Numbered from the stretch's first letter, positions 21,026-35,300 are shown. The stretch: 64,000 nt of DNA from Magicicada septendecula (GCA_034769895.1 CM068367.1:353596461-353660460); one strand, 5' to 3'. The notes: generated by a model from the sequence alone, not told the origin. Translations and numbers: made by a program.

Positions 21026-23900
21026 CTAAGTAAAATTTAAAATATTATTAATGGGTGTATTGGATACGCTTCTATACGCCTACATATCTGAAAAATCGGT
21101 TCATTGAACTATTCCATTTTTATATGAACGCAAGTATAAACAACAGACTTACACAAGCCGAGTAACCTATATAATAATATAACGTAAAGTATGGATGCGA
21201 TAATTAGTAACGCGTAAAAAAAAGATTTCTTGTGGCTCAAAAATTAGACATGAGAAACACAGAAAAGTAGAAAATTCTCAAGTAAGATTCGACAATTTTG
21301 TAACACATTTTCTTCTCTTTTATCTCTAAAGCAATACACCGCGGGTTTGTAGTAATAAGTCACCAGTGCTAAAAGAAGATTGCAATTGTAGATGCTAATG
21401 GAAATTGGCATTAACTTGCCAATAATTGGCAATAATTGAGATTTAATTTGGAAATTTCAGTTCATGTCATTTCTGATATCAATCGCTTTACATTTACAGC
21501 ATTTCTGCACGTGTACTACATAGTATACATATAGTATATACTTGTAATATAGTTGCTTATCTTTGCAGAGAGTTGGGGATTTTCTGATATACGCGTATAT
21601 AGGAGTTCACTTGTAGAACAGGAAATCTGAATTCGTACATTACTAGAAAGTCAATTACGGTCAATTATACCAGAATTCTGAAACATTGTGTAACTTAGCG
21701 ACAATCTCAATCGTGTCTACAGCACAGGTAACAAGATAAGCATCGCAAAGACAACCAGAGATGCCATGACTGACTTATTTTCGGTTTTGTTACTCGGTAC
21801 CTGAGGAGAAATTCTTTTAATTGCATAGTTGTAAGGCACGATTTACAATGCGTTCGATATTTGAGGGTGAAATGCATTGATAACAGGGACAGATTGCTGT
21901 TCTCTGCGAGCACATATAATGGTGCATGTAATGGTGGCACATACATGTAATGGTGGCACATAAGATATCTTCATACGTGCGCCTGTTGGTCTATCATTGT
22001 TTCTATGTTCCGATTTACATATTGTAGCATCATGAGATGATACAAACCAGGAAACTCAATTTTATTATCAAAAATATAGGGAAACTACTCAAATAGATAA
22101 ATACAATGTAACTGGATGAGGAGTGTAATAGAGAATGAGTGGTCAAATGAGAACAATCAAAAAATAATATTATAATAGTAAATCTTGTTATAATATTGTA
22201 AATAGTAATGTTTTAGTATGTAAGTGAGAAATGTATTTAGGGTTAAGAAAAATCATTTGTATAACCAACCTAAAAGTCAAGCTAGGTCTTAAACCTAAGA
22301 CTGTATTTGTAATTAGCTCATAGATAGTGTCATGGTAAAAACAAGATAAATATTTTTATAATTCTGTTTATTCGAATAGAAAAGTGATAAATAGTGGTAA
22401 TAAAACAGTGCTAATGACATAGTGTAAACAATGATAAAAATATAAAATATTGTGAACCAAGGATGACCAGAAGGTGAGAATGGCATGTATTTTATATGAA
22501 GTGAACAAATAACAATAAAATCAACTTCATTAGTGCAAGTGACAATATAAAATTAAGTGAAATGAAAGCATAAACGGGATTATCTAAAATAATCAGAAAA
22601 AGTAAGGTTATATTAAAAACTTGTGTTTACTGGAGGCAGATAAAACAGTCCTGAGACCGAAAAATACAACAACAAACCAAGGCCTCTTATAGATGAATCT
22701 AAAATTGATTGTTACAAGGAAGAAAGCTTTGTCACGCCAAAGACAAACATCCCATGAAGGAGGAACAAATGGAAATAGTTGCGAATCCAAACAAGATTAA
22801 ATAAGAAGAGTGTAGTAAAAAAGCCAAGTAAAGTTATAGAAATGGACAGTAAACTATCGTACAAGTTGTGTTCAACCCGCCTGAAGAAGAAAAATTGAAA
22901 TTACTATCCTAACTGGTGTAATACATCTTGAATTCGGTGAGATCATTCCAAACTTATAACCATATTGACAAAGTATTAACGTTTTACCTAACACTTCAAT
23001 ATAAACTAAATAACGAACACATTTAGTGTGACTAAATTTCTAAACATAATACATTTATATGATATCAAAAGTGAGTGACACAAACTTATTTTGAACCAAC
23101 AAAAGTGTAGAACTCATATAAATTTTATTAAACATTCAATATTGTGCATACAGCTAAAAAGCAATATGGCGTCTATCATTTTCTTAACGGTGAAGAAAGG
23201 GTACAGCAGCGCGCATGTTGAGAAATAATGAACTATGAGATATAGCATAGACAATTAAATCTTTCTTTTCTTTTCTTTTGTCAATTGTATTCCTAATGTC
23301 TGATAATTAATTATTTTCATTGTTTTATTAATGTTATATTTGTAATGGTAATATTAAGTTGTAAATTATCTAATTGATTTCTTTTGTATAATCACAAGAA
23401 CTCACATACAACCATCATACACAAATGACAATTATTTACTACATGTTCAAAATTTTTATTCATGTATGTTATTAGTATAATACTTGTTAGGTGAATTTAT
23501 AATATTACTGAAGACGATTTTTTATGTTGTTAAAACCCTGAGATATAAAAATTTTTTCATGCATCCGAGAGCTAGATGGAGCTGAAACCTTAAAAAAGGG
23601 AAAATGATTTGTTAATTAATTGAAAATAAAAAAAGAGGAACTTATTATAATAAGAAAGCAGGCATAAATATTTAATGATTCAGAGCAGCAAAAGAAGTGT
23701 GTTCTCATTTGTAGTATAATTAGATGAATACACATTTAAAGAAAATTAATTACACATTTGTTAGAGTATATTTTATATTACAAATTGGGGGATCCCAAGG
23801 ACGTAGGGCATCGAAGGCGTTAAAAGGTTAGTATAACCATAGCAGTTACATACACCCATTATACACATTATATTTAAGAAATATAAATTAAATAAATATT
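21026..23900. other. AT-rich stretch, no gene recognised; right part may be an LTR
   Basis: No coding region recognised. Because primer-site-like sequences follow at 23908 and 23961, part of 22.0-23.9 kb could be a plus-strand LTR; I found no clear LTR start and no second copy. Confidence 0.3.
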
Positions 23901-23907
23901 GCAAAAT

Positions 23908-23980
23908 TGGCTTACAACGTGAGGCGTAACATTAATTATATTTATGTGAGATTACAAAAATGGCGCTTACAACGTGAGGC
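23908..23980 (+). other. Two degenerate primer-binding-site-like sequences
   Basis: TGGCTTACAACGTGAGGC (23908-23925) matches the tRNA-Lys primer site at 14 of 18 positions. TGGCGCTTACAACGTGAGGC (23961-23980) matches the same site with a two-base insertion. Both are on the plus strand, 53 bases apart. No gag was found downstream. Confidence 0.4.
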
Positions 23981-24570
23981 CTTAAACAAAAATATATATA
24001 CCCAGACTAATTGAATATTACAATATTCACCATTTCCGTACAGTTAGTTGCAAAAACAACATACAAGCGTAGACTATGTAATAGTTTAATTATCAGTTTT
24101 GTAGTACATTAACAGGTGTTATAATGTGCTCACAACTAGGAATATAATTCCTTTCTAAATTATCATGTTATGTTTGAATGTGTGTATATATGAAGATTGT
24201 AACTGATGTGATTTCTAGTTGTAAAATATATAATGTATTAAGTAGTAAATATTAATTAGCAACTATTTCGTTAAATACTTTTAATAGATTAGGATATGGC
24301 AGAATACTTTAAAAATGTTGCTAAAATACTTTTATTTTTCTTTCAATTTTTTGACATATTTGAGTGCTGCGTGAAGCCTTCGTGTGTTCCAATTCTATTA
24401 TGCCTAATATCTAGTTTCTACTTTGGACCTGCACTTTTGTGCCTAGGATTAAATTTGTACTGAATTTAGTACATTGCTGATTCCTACATTATGCTATGGT
24501 TAGACTACAGAACATTTTCTTGGAATCAGTGATACAATATGTATTGAATTTTCTTTTATTATCTATAATT

Positions 24571-24700
<130 letters not shown>

Positions 24701-24740
24701 CTGCTATTTATTTGAGGAGATTGATATAGATTTTCTTATC

Positions 24741-25230
24741 TGAACATCTGTCAATCATAGTGACACATAGCTGTATATTTGTAGCGATACATAATCTGTC
24801 AGCACAGTTTCTGTTTGATGATAACTGTTATTAGTTACATCCTTTGTGTCATACTCAGTTGAAGAATTATGAGTACACTTGTCGTAAACAAAGGGAATCC
24901 TTATGCTACTATATAGTAACACACACAATTGGCTGTATTTAATTTTGTAATTTAGATACTAGAACGCATAGTAGACACGCATATTCCTAAACAAGCGTTT
25001 GAATATAGGGCAGTAGGAACGAGAGATCGTGGAAGAACCTGAAAAAAATGGTCAGAACTGTGATGTGGGAACGGGCTATAGCCCAAGCCATGTAATGAAG
25101 AAGAAGAAGAAGAAGAAGAAGAAGAAGAAGAAGAAGAAGAAGAAGAAGAAGAAGAAGAAGAAAAAGAAGAATTCAGATACTAACAGAAATTAATTGGAAC
25201 CAATCGAAAGGCGATAACAGTGAGGACATG
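24741..25230 (+). repeat. Dispersed repeat, copy A (partner at about 38.89-39.18 kb)
   Basis: The segments CTGTCAATCATAGTGACAC, TTGAAGAATTATGAGTACAC and GATAACAGTGAGGACAT have close counterparts in the same order at 38.90-39.17 kb. The partner lacks the LINE insertion present here at 24962-25174. Confidence 0.55.
24962..25174 (+). mobile_element. 5'-truncated LINE copy with (GAA)n tail and 8-bp target-site duplication
   Basis: It opens with a reading frame containing ERIVDTHIPKQAFEYRAVGT and RDRGRT, the usual C-terminal signature of insect non-LTR RTs, then stops, and ends in about 24 GAA units (25097-25170). The flanks AGATACTA (24954-24961 and 25175-25182) are identical and fit a target-site duplication. 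The related sequence at 38.9 kb lacks the insert. Only about 135 bases of RT remain. Confidence 0.8.
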
Positions 25231-26371
25231 CTGTCTGCCAGATAAACAGTAGTCGATAAATAGAACAAACATAATTATAGTTGCCAGCAAGCCTTATACC
25301 GGATATCACGATAACGTAGGTGTACTGTGCACACAATGACGTCACAACAGAAGTCTGTAGTTGCTAATTAGTTAATGTTATCAATCGCAGCAAGCTCTAC
25401 TAAACGTTGTACTGAACCTAAGAACAGTAGCGACTGTGAAGCCTTCATGTTCTTGATGTAAGCGGCTTACAAGCTCTACATACGGTTCCCTATTCACACA
25501 TACTTTCAGAAACGCAACTGTGATGATTGCATTGGCTGGACTCGAGGTCTCAATTTTACGTACTTTTTAATTATATAGGCCTATAGACAATCTAAATTAT
25601 TCACTACCTTCATTTGTGTTCGATCAAAATATTGGTCACCATGAAAATAAATTTACCATATATTTATAGGTCTAATTCTTTAATACCTATAAGTCTTCAT
25701 CAGTGTTATTAGGCCTAATGCTTGTTTCCTCGCTATAAATGTTCATAGTCGGATCAAGTCCTTAGTACTGTTAAAGTAACAGAATCATAAACTATTGCAG
25801 TGACTCGTCTGTGTTTGATTTGATTCGGTTACAATCCGACATCGTTTATTTTATGATTTCATGATCCGGCACGTGTTGCGATTGATTTTGCAAGGAAATG
25901 TAAAATAAATTCCCATAAGTTGCTGGCTGTTTAAAACAAATATAGGACAAATGTAATAAAACGATCATGAAGAACATCAGATGACCGCATTACAGGCCTC
26001 TTTCTGCCTAAACTCCCTGCACGTCTTCAGATTTGAAGTATTTTATTTGGCATTGTTGCTTATTTTTTCACTAGAAATCTTACGCTTTACTGTATTTAGT
26101 GTCAGGCAGTAAGAGCAAACGTAATAAGGAATAGTTACACTTCCAGTTTAAAACACTGAACAAAGAGCATTTAAAGGAATATCAAACGAATTTTTTATTA
26201 TTCTTGTAGATACTTTTTATTGAAGTTATCCTACTCTTTCGTTGACGATATGCAACAAAATGCATCAACAATAAGATAGTTAAAAATAACTTTTTGCACC
26301 TATAGTCTAGATAAAACTAGAGCGTGGTATCAAATGCAGTAAAGAAAGATAATTTTATAAATAAAATGAAT
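25183..26371. other. AT-rich stretch, no gene recognised
   Basis: No recognisable motif. Contains TAGGCCTA-type palindromes near 25576 and 25712. Confidence 0.4.
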
Positions 26372-26622
26372 AAGAGCATTTCGGTAACTAGGACAGTATT
26401 GGTTGGACAACTGATAATGTCTGTGAGGAGTGTCGGCGTTGAGATTGATTTGGCAGGCGCTGGCAAATTGAGTAGGCCGCACTGATTAATGTGACTCCGA
26501 GAGAGAGGCAGTCCCTAGTATTGTCTAATGTGTGGTACGGTTCAGACAAACAGATGCAATTAACACTAGCATTAGCACCACACTGGTGACCGCCCAGATC
26601 CAGTCAACATTGCTGACACTGC
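26372..26622 (-). repeat. 250-bp dispersed repeat, minus-oriented copy
   Basis: It is the diverged reverse complement of 53302-53552, roughly 85% identical by eye. Short translated similarity (VLMLVLIA-VCLN--TH) follows from the DNA similarity. No RNA polymerase III promoter boxes were convincing. Confidence 0.8.
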
Positions 26623-29255
26623 AATCAAACATTCGCTCATTCACTTCAAATGTACGATACGAGTAGTTCACGGCCATTAACTTCTTTAGGTATATATGGA
26701 TTTCAAAAGTGTAACAAGTCATGAGTGCGCGTGTATGCGTGGGTGTACACGTGCGTGTATGTTAAACTATCTTTGTACTATGTGTGTGTGGTGCGCGAGC
26801 ATGCGTGTGTTTTCGTCAATAACCGAAGCTTTACATCTGTGTCATGATTTATCATGAAGGTTCTAAGCTATTCAGATATGCTGAGTAAACAGTACATTTG
26901 AGGGCGAGTTTTTCTTGGAAATAACACTTAATTGTGAATGAGAAACATAGTTTTCCAGATACAAATTAACATTTTAGAAATATTTGTTTACAATCTTTAA
27001 CTGGAAGTTATTTAAACACATACATCTGTAACGGTCACCGACATAATTACCATTTTCAACTCTCGAGCAGTGCAGATCTGACGCATCCACTATGGAGCCG
27101 AGCATTGTCGTGAAACACGCAGCCGTTTCAGCACTTCCATTTTTTGTTTTGAATATCCGTCTCAGTATCTCATATTATGCTTTCACGTTTATGTTTGCTT
27201 TCAGGCATGAAATCAATTAGGAGAACGTCTTTCCTGTTCCAGAAAACTGAAACTACAATTTTCATAGAAATTGCTGATTGAATTTTTTGATTTGTGGGAA
27301 CTGTTGCAATAAATATTGCTTTGATTCAGATTATGGTTATAACCCAATTTTTATCCCTAGTTATAATGGGGTTAATATTTCATTTACTTTTTCTTCTTAA
27401 CTTGTGAAAAACGTGAGCGTAGAACCCATCTTTATTTTAGGGCACACAACGCAACACAGTTTTATTATAGCCTGAGTTTGTCTTCACTATTTTATAAATC
27501 ATAGTTTAAATACCTAGGTCTTATCATTAGACGATGATATTTATCAAATATTTCTATATATCTTTGAAATATTTTCTATATATCTGTGAAGAAAGTTGTC
27601 AGACATCAAATGATGTACACATGAACATCAGTCCGTTCTTTCGAGAATTCACAGAAGCACTCCGGAGCATTTTGTTTAGTTAATGTCACGACAAATAGTT
27701 GTAAAATGTGAATAGTTTTCCGGGAATCAACCTTTTGTGTTTAGTAAATGTTTTATAGAACGAACTTTGCATTAGGCGGGAGTTTGTATCGACTTTGCCA
27801 TATTTAAAACTTGTACGCGTACAACAAGCTACGAGCAAAGTTTACAGGACATCGACTGATATTAACGGCAGTGTTATCATCACTACAAAAATAAATTCTC
27901 TCACCGAATCTTTATTTTCCGGATACATAGTTCATTTTACTGTCTCTTCTGCAGAGGTAGCCATATACAATCACTAGAGTAATATGCTGTGGGTTAAAGG
28001 TTCCCACTTCTATCTTGGGCGATGTATACACATTATACATTTAGGAGGATTATTTTAAATGGAGTTCTGCTGTGATCTCCACTTACACCAATAATTAAAT
28101 TGAACGTCAAAGTATTTAAAGCCATTTAAAGTTTGTTGTCAAATGAGAACCGATAGCTGATTTTGACATAATTGATCAACAACATTACCAATTAACAGAT
28201 ATGAAATTTGTCCTGTACAGCAACTATTTTATTGTAAGATTTACAGATACAAAGTCGTTTTACCAATGTGACTATTATATATATATATATATTGATAATT
28301 GTTTTTAAATTCGTTATTTACGTACATTGTTATTAAGACTTCTATCGTTTATTGTAAGTACAATAAAAGTTTTTAATTATTCACTGAAAAAACACATTGT
28401 GGCACTTTAGTTTTACCGTATAAAATTATTGTAGTAGTTGAAGAAGCATTGCCTTATAGAAAGTTCATAACTCGGCATTTCTGGTTAGAACATAAATCAG
28501 AGCGTTTACTGAACAGACTTTATTTCTTTTACAAGAATTTAGTGAAGATTTATGAAGCTGAATATCTAAACTAATGAAAAGTATAAGTTGAAGCGTTGTT
28601 ACCCTTGTTGATACCTGTGTTAGCTGTTACTCCAAGTGACTGCACTCTTTTAATGAATGTTTTTCTGTCGATGTCAGAGAAATGCTAACATTAACTGCAA
28701 AAGTATCTTGTTTGCAGGTATCAGAACAAGTAAAACAAGTAAATGTTTTATAAATAAAGTAAAATACTATATAAGAATCTTCAATTACTAAGTATAAATT
28801 TCGTATTATTACTTAGATTTGTCTACCGCATTTCTATTATTAAAAGTAACTAACTTATCTTTTAAAATCTTTAAAAGTAACTTATATTTAAAAAGTATTT
28901 TGTATATACCTAACCAAAAACCTAGGCTATACGCTTACTTAACCAGCTACAATTAATTAGTAATAACAAAAATATTTTTAAATTAGGTTTATAAGATAAT
29001 TATTCAAAACCTCCGATCTAGAGACTTTGACTTTAACCTACAGACTTGGTTTAATTTAGACTCATGTTACGTATGTGATTTGCACTGAATGTTAACGAAT
29101 TGACTGTTAAATTATTAAAATTGAACTGAGTACACATTTACCAAGAGTTATGTTTTTTGTTTCTTTTTGTTAATCTGATGTATCGTTTCAAGAAAATTTA
29201 TTCGGATTTGATAAAATACCACTACTGAAGTGAGTGTAGTGACATTTATATTTAA
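26623..29255. other. AT-rich stretch, no gene recognised
   Basis: Small (TA)n run near 28274-28293 and GT-rich sequence near 26720-26810. Nothing else seen. Confidence 0.4.
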
Positions 29256-29588
29256 GCTGAACACGTTCATATGTAAAGTTCGTTGAGCAAACATATGTTT
29301 CGTTTTTATGCTGTCGTTGCTAACAAGGCACGAGCTGTCACAGATCCTGGTTGCAGTTAACTAGACAGCATGTGTAATAAGCAAGACAGGAGACTCACAC
29401 AGAAGTTACAAGTTATTTAACTAAGCTGTGTGACTCGATTCTGCTGCCGATAAACACACTACACCCAGTGTTATGTATTTACTGTTGCAATGATAGTTTT
29501 TAGTTGACATTGGATGCGTTTGACGTTACTGACTGACAATGCAGCTGTTAACAACACCGTTTCGTAACGTGTGTAAAACGTCATTACG
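29256..29588 (+). repeat. About 335-bp dispersed repeat, copy 1
   Basis: Matches 43237-43580 in the same orientation at roughly 80% identity, including GCTAACAAGGCA, GAGCTGTCACA and the ends (GCTGAA..., GTGTGTAAAACGT). No coding frame and no terminal inverted repeats seen. Confidence 0.8.
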
Positions 29589-31842
29589 TTCGCAGATAAC
29601 TCTATGCAGGTTGCTTGATTAATATAAGAGAATATATTTTTAGTTTTAATGGGAAGTCATAAAGGAACTGTTCGAATTGTACTCCCGCATGTGCGTAATG
29701 TGATAAACAACATATATAATTTAAAATCCGTAGAGGAAAGCATTTACGTAAAACGGTAGCCAGGGTAGGTAATGTTGAATTACAAAATGCTAAAAATCAC
29801 TGAATGTATATTTTAATATTGTCAGGACAGTATGCATAAAATATGTACTACTTAATTTAATTAAACTGACTAAGTGCGGTTAAAAAATGGACAAATCTAC
29901 ATAAGTATGATAGTAATACATATCAGAATTAATTTGATGGTATAGATATGATCTCTTTTATATTATGATGTAGATTAAAACAACTATCGTTGTCTATTTA
30001 CTTAGTGTCCTGTTTTTATATATGCGTTACGCACACACCTATGCCTACGTTACGTTATGCCTACCTATAAAGGCGCAACACAGTCTACTGTCCATTTACG
30101 TTTCTCTACTAGGTTTTATATCCAATTGCAACAATGAGTCACCGCAGATACGTCAACTTTAATGACATATTTTAAGTCAGTTTTTGAAGTGAGAATTTCA
30201 TATTCCGTACTATGGTGCCCAGCTCACTTCCGTACACCTCGCGCTCCTTAGGCAGTAAACTGATTCGTCCATCCAAATGGCTGAAATGAAAATGTAGTAT
30301 TGCCAGGTCAATCAAATCTCTTATCCCACATAGCTACCCAAAATTTCCCAACTGCCACAAATATGTGTTCTTCAAGCAGAAAGTAATATTTTAAAGAATG
30401 TGAGCATGTTCTAAATGTTTATAAAATACTATTACAAGATTAAAAATAATTTTATTTATGATAAAAACATTTGTACTCACATGCCGAGAGATCAAGCTGA
30501 ATACTTTTAGAATCCTTTACTTGTACTTAGTTCATTATTAGCCTAACATAATAAACTTTAAATTTTTTAAATCATAAAACAATTTAAAATCAGCAATACT
30601 TATTTTTTATTATAATGTTTATAGTGTCGTCAATAAGAATATTGGCTACAAGTTTGAAATGTCGAAAGGCTAATTTTATATCATTGTTTACATTGTACGT
30701 TTTTAAATTGATTTGTAAGTTTCATTTCGTTTTTATACTGTATTTGGATGATTTTTTTTTATGTTTAAAAATTCGATTTACTAATTTAGCTATATTATAT
30801 TTTATAAAAACCGAATTACTATACTACGAATATCACATTCTACTTTTCAACTAAATATTGCCTAAATATTAATGTAATCTAAATAAATATATCAATATAA
30901 ATATTGCCTAATTGTTACATTGAAAAAAGTATGTATTACACATTTTTGTATATTTACATTCGTTTATATATGTATGTAGGCCTATATTGAAAATAATACG
31001 ACGTGTGATACGATTCTATTTATGTTCATTATATATATCGATTTCTTATAATAAAATACATATAAACACTAATATGCCCTTGTCTCATTATTATGTATTC
31101 ACTCTTATTTTAATCTTAGTTTTTAATAGCAAAATCTCTCTTACTCCAAATACATACGATCAACATTGTACATTCTGAAATCGGCACTGGTCACTGAAGG
31201 ACTCAGTTCTGGCGTGTGTCCCTCAACTCACCTATTTTATTTTATTATTTGAATACTAATGGGCATTTTTACAGAGAGCGTTCTCTACTGCACTTCGTGT
31301 ATAATTAAATTCTGCAATAAAAAAATGCAAACACTTCACCATGCTTGCTGGTGAATATGTATTCGTTATTCAGGAATGAGCTTATATTAACAAAATGTAG
31401 CTTAATATGTATAAAAAATGTATCCATTTGAAGACAATATATGGGAAAGTAGTTAGTATTTACTTGTGTTGTAAATAAATTTTATGTACAAGAAGGTTAT
31501 TTTTAACAGTGCTGTAAATGTAGTGGACAGTCATCTGTAAACCAGTCCATCGATTTGTCTGTTGCCTGTGACCGACAGCGTGCCTAATTACCAATTGCTG
31601 CAACACATTTACATTGCAAATACTCGATACTCTCTATGACAGTGTCTCTGTGTTTCGGTGTCTCTTTACCAGGCTAGAGTAAAAAGAGACCTAACTATTT
31701 AAGAATGGTTTAAACACTAATTAAATACAGAATCAAAGAAAAGAAATAATTAATTTGCTTAGTTAAAATTGAAATTCAAAGTTTTTAGAATATAAATTGT
31801 CAGACAGCGTTTTGATAGTAAATATTAACGAGATATTAAGAC
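29589..31842. other. AT-rich stretch, no gene recognised
   Basis: Includes copy 1 of a 130-bp repeat at 31521-31648 (partner 48495-48624). Open frames at 30615 and 30987 are AT-driven. Confidence 0.4.
31521..31648 (+). repeat. 130-bp dispersed repeat, copy 1
   Basis: Shares GTAAACCAGTCCATCGAT, TGTCTGTTG and CCAATTGCTGC with 48495-48624 in the same order and orientation, about 80% identical. Confidence 0.75.
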
Positions 31843-32276
31843 GACGTTTTGACGGAAAACTTCTTACACCGCGGGTCCCGTGTGGTGGGAACCTATGCGC
31901 AAGTCGATGTTACGATTTTCTGTATAGCGGACAAACTTTAATGTCTATAAAATTATAGTGCATATGTAAATAAGCAATACACGATTCAAAAGAGCAAGGA
32001 TGAAAAAATGTCAAGCGGTATTAACTTTTTGCGCGTAATGTCGCACACCATCACAAGCCGCCAATTCGGAGTGGAAAATCATCGGTTCGCTGCGCGAAAA
32101 AATTAGTATTGCTAGGGAAAGAGTATGCGTAGGACGTTATTTACTGTAGGCCTACCCTTTTATAAAGCTTCACGAGTACTATAAAGTAAAATACTAATAG
32201 TAAAAGAACTTAATAAATAGGCCTAATACAGTAACAAAGTTTTGAAAGTAGACAAATTATTCTTAAAATTTCAAAA

Positions 32277-32880
32277 ATGTCAAAATATCTTCACAACAAG
32301 AAGGTAAATGCCTATCGTAAACGCTTACAGAGTAAAAGAAGAATGAATGAAGAATCCAAAAAGAACTCTATGACAGCAGGAGAACGAATGGTGAGGATGA
32401 GGCAGCGTCGAAAACTCGAGGGGAGCACCAGCTGCGCAGACGCTGCAACACCTAACGCCAGTTCACAAACAACGAATGTCGACAGTGTGACAGAACTGTT
32501 GGAGTGCTACGAAATACAAGCAGATGAGACGTTTGAAAAGCGAGATTTAGCGTTCATAACCCATTGCCGTCTGGCGACGGAGCACTTTGAAAAGTCGTTC
32601 TAAGCAACAAGTTGGGTTTTGTTTGTGGAGTTTGTGATCGTATATGGTTCTAAAATGATTTAACACAACCCAATGCAGCTGCGTTGCAATTCTTACAACA
32701 AGAATTTACAGATGAAGACGTTCAGTTTATATTGTGCTCAAACTGCTGGACATCTGTAAATCAAGGAAAGGTGTCAACATTGAGTAAGAGTAACGGCTTC
32801 ACGTATCCATCGAAGCCAACACACTTGCCGCAGTTAGATCCGCTCAGCAACTTTTGTAAATGTAAATTTATGTAAATGTA
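32277..32880 (+). pseudogene. Helitron/Helentron N-terminal region (CxxC finger, DUF6570-like)
   Basis: A 108-codon basic frame (32277-32603; AGERMVRMRQRRKLE) is followed, after a frameshift near 32590, by FVCGVCDRIWF, one stop, and LCSNCW ... LSKSNGFTYPSKPTHLPQLD. The pairs CxxC ... CxxC and the NGFxYPxxPxxLPxLDPLS segment are characteristic of the region before the Helitron-like N domain in arthropod rolling-circle elements. Similarity stops abruptly after DPLS (about 32850), where the element seems cut. Confidence 0.65.
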
Positions 32881-35300
32881 AAATCACACTTGTGGTAATT
32901 AACGTTGTTATTGTTTTGCTCTTAAATACAAAATTTATCGATCTCTCACATGTATGTGTGTAATTGAATCTTATTTATGACTCTGATGATCTATGCTCAC
33001 GTGTTGGAACACAGTTTATATGCTGAATTTTATATAAATTCATGTGCAATAGATAATAAGTATTTACTTGTTTTAATTGATTCTTTTCATGCTGTGTGTG
33101 AGGCAACCATTTAACATTATGTATAACTATTCTGATTCTCATCAACACATACGTGATATCATTTAATAGATTACCGTTATCAATTCATTTAATTTACTTG
33201 AACACATGAAACTCTTAAAATCTATTTGTATGCCTTCAAACTTTAGGTTAATATTTGGGTTGCATTGGTAATAATGAACGCATATTATGATCAACTAAAA
33301 TACTAGTTTAATTTATCACTCATAACATATTATAATAGTACATAGGTTACGTCGCTGTACCTGAAATACATACATATTTTATAATAACAACTACGTGTCT
33401 CAATATATGCTGAAAAACAAAGAAAACATACATACATATATAAATCAAATAATATTACAATTCAATATTCTACTTATTTAATGCGTTCATTAAATCCCAA
33501 ATAAGCTTTGTTAATACATTCATAAATTACTTTATTCAGATTTATTCATAACTTTCTTAATAATTTTCTCAGGTGTGAATTCTTTGAAAGAAACCAGGTC
33601 AGTAGAAGTTACTAATTAGAAATAATTATAATAATGGTTACTTGGTTATTGAATATCCATTAGTTGTTGTTGAAGTCGAGTTCCAGAGATGAAGATGGCT
33701 CGTAGACACATTCCGTCGGATGCTGCTTTATCACAACCACTTAACACTTATTCTTCCGATCACTCGCGTAGGCGTTTGTATATGTGAATAATTGAAGTTC
33801 AGTGTTCATTCAAATGTTTCATCTTACTGTGTATGCTGTGAGTACGTTTTAATGTTAATATGCAAGTCTAGTCCCATTTGTCGCTGCTTCATTAAACATT
33901 CGTATAATTTATTAATTTGTTTAATATTTCGTGTTCATTATGTTGTTGATAATGTGTCGTACCCAATATTAAGTTCAAATAATTTGTATATCGTTAAGTG
34001 ATGCTGTCTGTTGGTGTAACGGTCTGATTGTTCACTTGGTGTTATTTTTACTAAGTCCGTTACTTCGCACACCGGTAAAGTATCACTACCGCGATATGAA
34101 TGTATTATTAAATCTTTTAAGTTACTTGTTACCGATCTAACTTCCGAACTCGAGTTAGCATTCCGCTGTTTAATGTACTCTTCTGAACTTTGAATAACTT
34201 CTAACTCCGAATGATTTGAGTAAACAATTGAAAGTTTATGATATACCGTCTCTCGCACTTGAAGTTAAACTACTTGATATTTTGAATGTAAACTGGCTGA
34301 AAATTCTGACTGTAAAACTTTAGTATAACTGTTTCAAAAATTGAGTGTAGACTGTCCCTCCGTCTTCCTGGACTGATAGTTTTATTAATTCGTCCCTACT
34401 CAAAATTTTGTCTCTGGCGCGCTTCACGCCTACTTCATTTCGAGATTGGTCAGTTTTTGATTTTCTTGGAAAATACTGTCCCACTATGTCAAAATTCTAC
34501 GTCATAGTTCTCCCGATAGGTTCTTCGTTTCAGTTGCTATGGAAACACTCCTCACCACAAGTTTCTCGCTGGCTGAGGGCTTCTGATAGGTCCTTAGGTC
34601 TCCCCGATTTCTGCCCTGACGATCGTTGACCCGCTTCGAAGAAACTACGGCTATTAAACACTTGTCTATCAGCCTATTGTCTGAGTAAACTCTGCGTTTC
34701 TATAGATTCCCATTATCTGTACTTACAGTCTCCCTGGCGTATTGTTCTATGCTCTAACCCCTTTTTTCTGGCTATTACTAATTTCGAACATCTGCTGGTC
34801 GTTGAAGTCACCCCAACTTTCCCTTCGTAAATTCTTGTCTGTCAATTAGACGATGACTCCAGCTGCGTAACATGACTTTAGTCTTTGTCAAGCCTATCTT
34901 ACAGTATTGTTTCTTAAGGTTCAGTGTATCCGTTCCATTATAGTATGTAGTTCCACTCGTTTTTGTCGCTTATCGTCTACTGACGTAACATGGTCAACAC
35001 CTGCTACAATTCTCGGTACGGGTGTGAATGTCCTTACTTACTTTGTTACAGCTGCGGAGAGCAATAATTCTGGACGAAACTTTCCCTGTCATCATACGCC
35101 ACTATTTCTATAGTTGGATGAACTTAATGTGTTTCTATTGTCATGTCAGCGACGCCTCACTGACAGCTTCTCATTACTCCTTATTTATTGCTCCAACTAT
35201 AAGTCGTTGGCACTGCCTCGTGTGAACGTACTCTGCCGAGGTGAAAATTTAAAATTTTTAAAATTTTCTGCTCGTTACACGTTTAATATATCAGCGACTA
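32881..35300. other. Stretch inside the Helentron-like remnant without recognised genes
   Basis: No Rep or helicase motif found on either strand. The GC-richer part at 34.3-35.3 kb has several short open frames without known motifs and may be another insertion. Confidence 0.35.
33938..34258 (-). CDS. Uncharacterised open frame, 106 aa
   Basis: ATG at 34258-34256 to a stop at 33938-33940. The composition is fairly balanced for so AT-rich a region (Ser, Glu, Thr, Arg well represented), without transmembrane segments or known motifs. It lies antisense to the Helentron remnants. It could be a TE leader protein, an exon, or chance; no function is proposed. Confidence 0.2.
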   Translation of the reverse strand: MRETVYHKLSIVYSNHSELEVIQSSEEYIKQRNANSSSEVRSVTSNLKDLIIHSYRGSDTLPVCEVTDLVKITPSEQSDRYTNRQHHLTIYKLFELNIGYDTLSTT

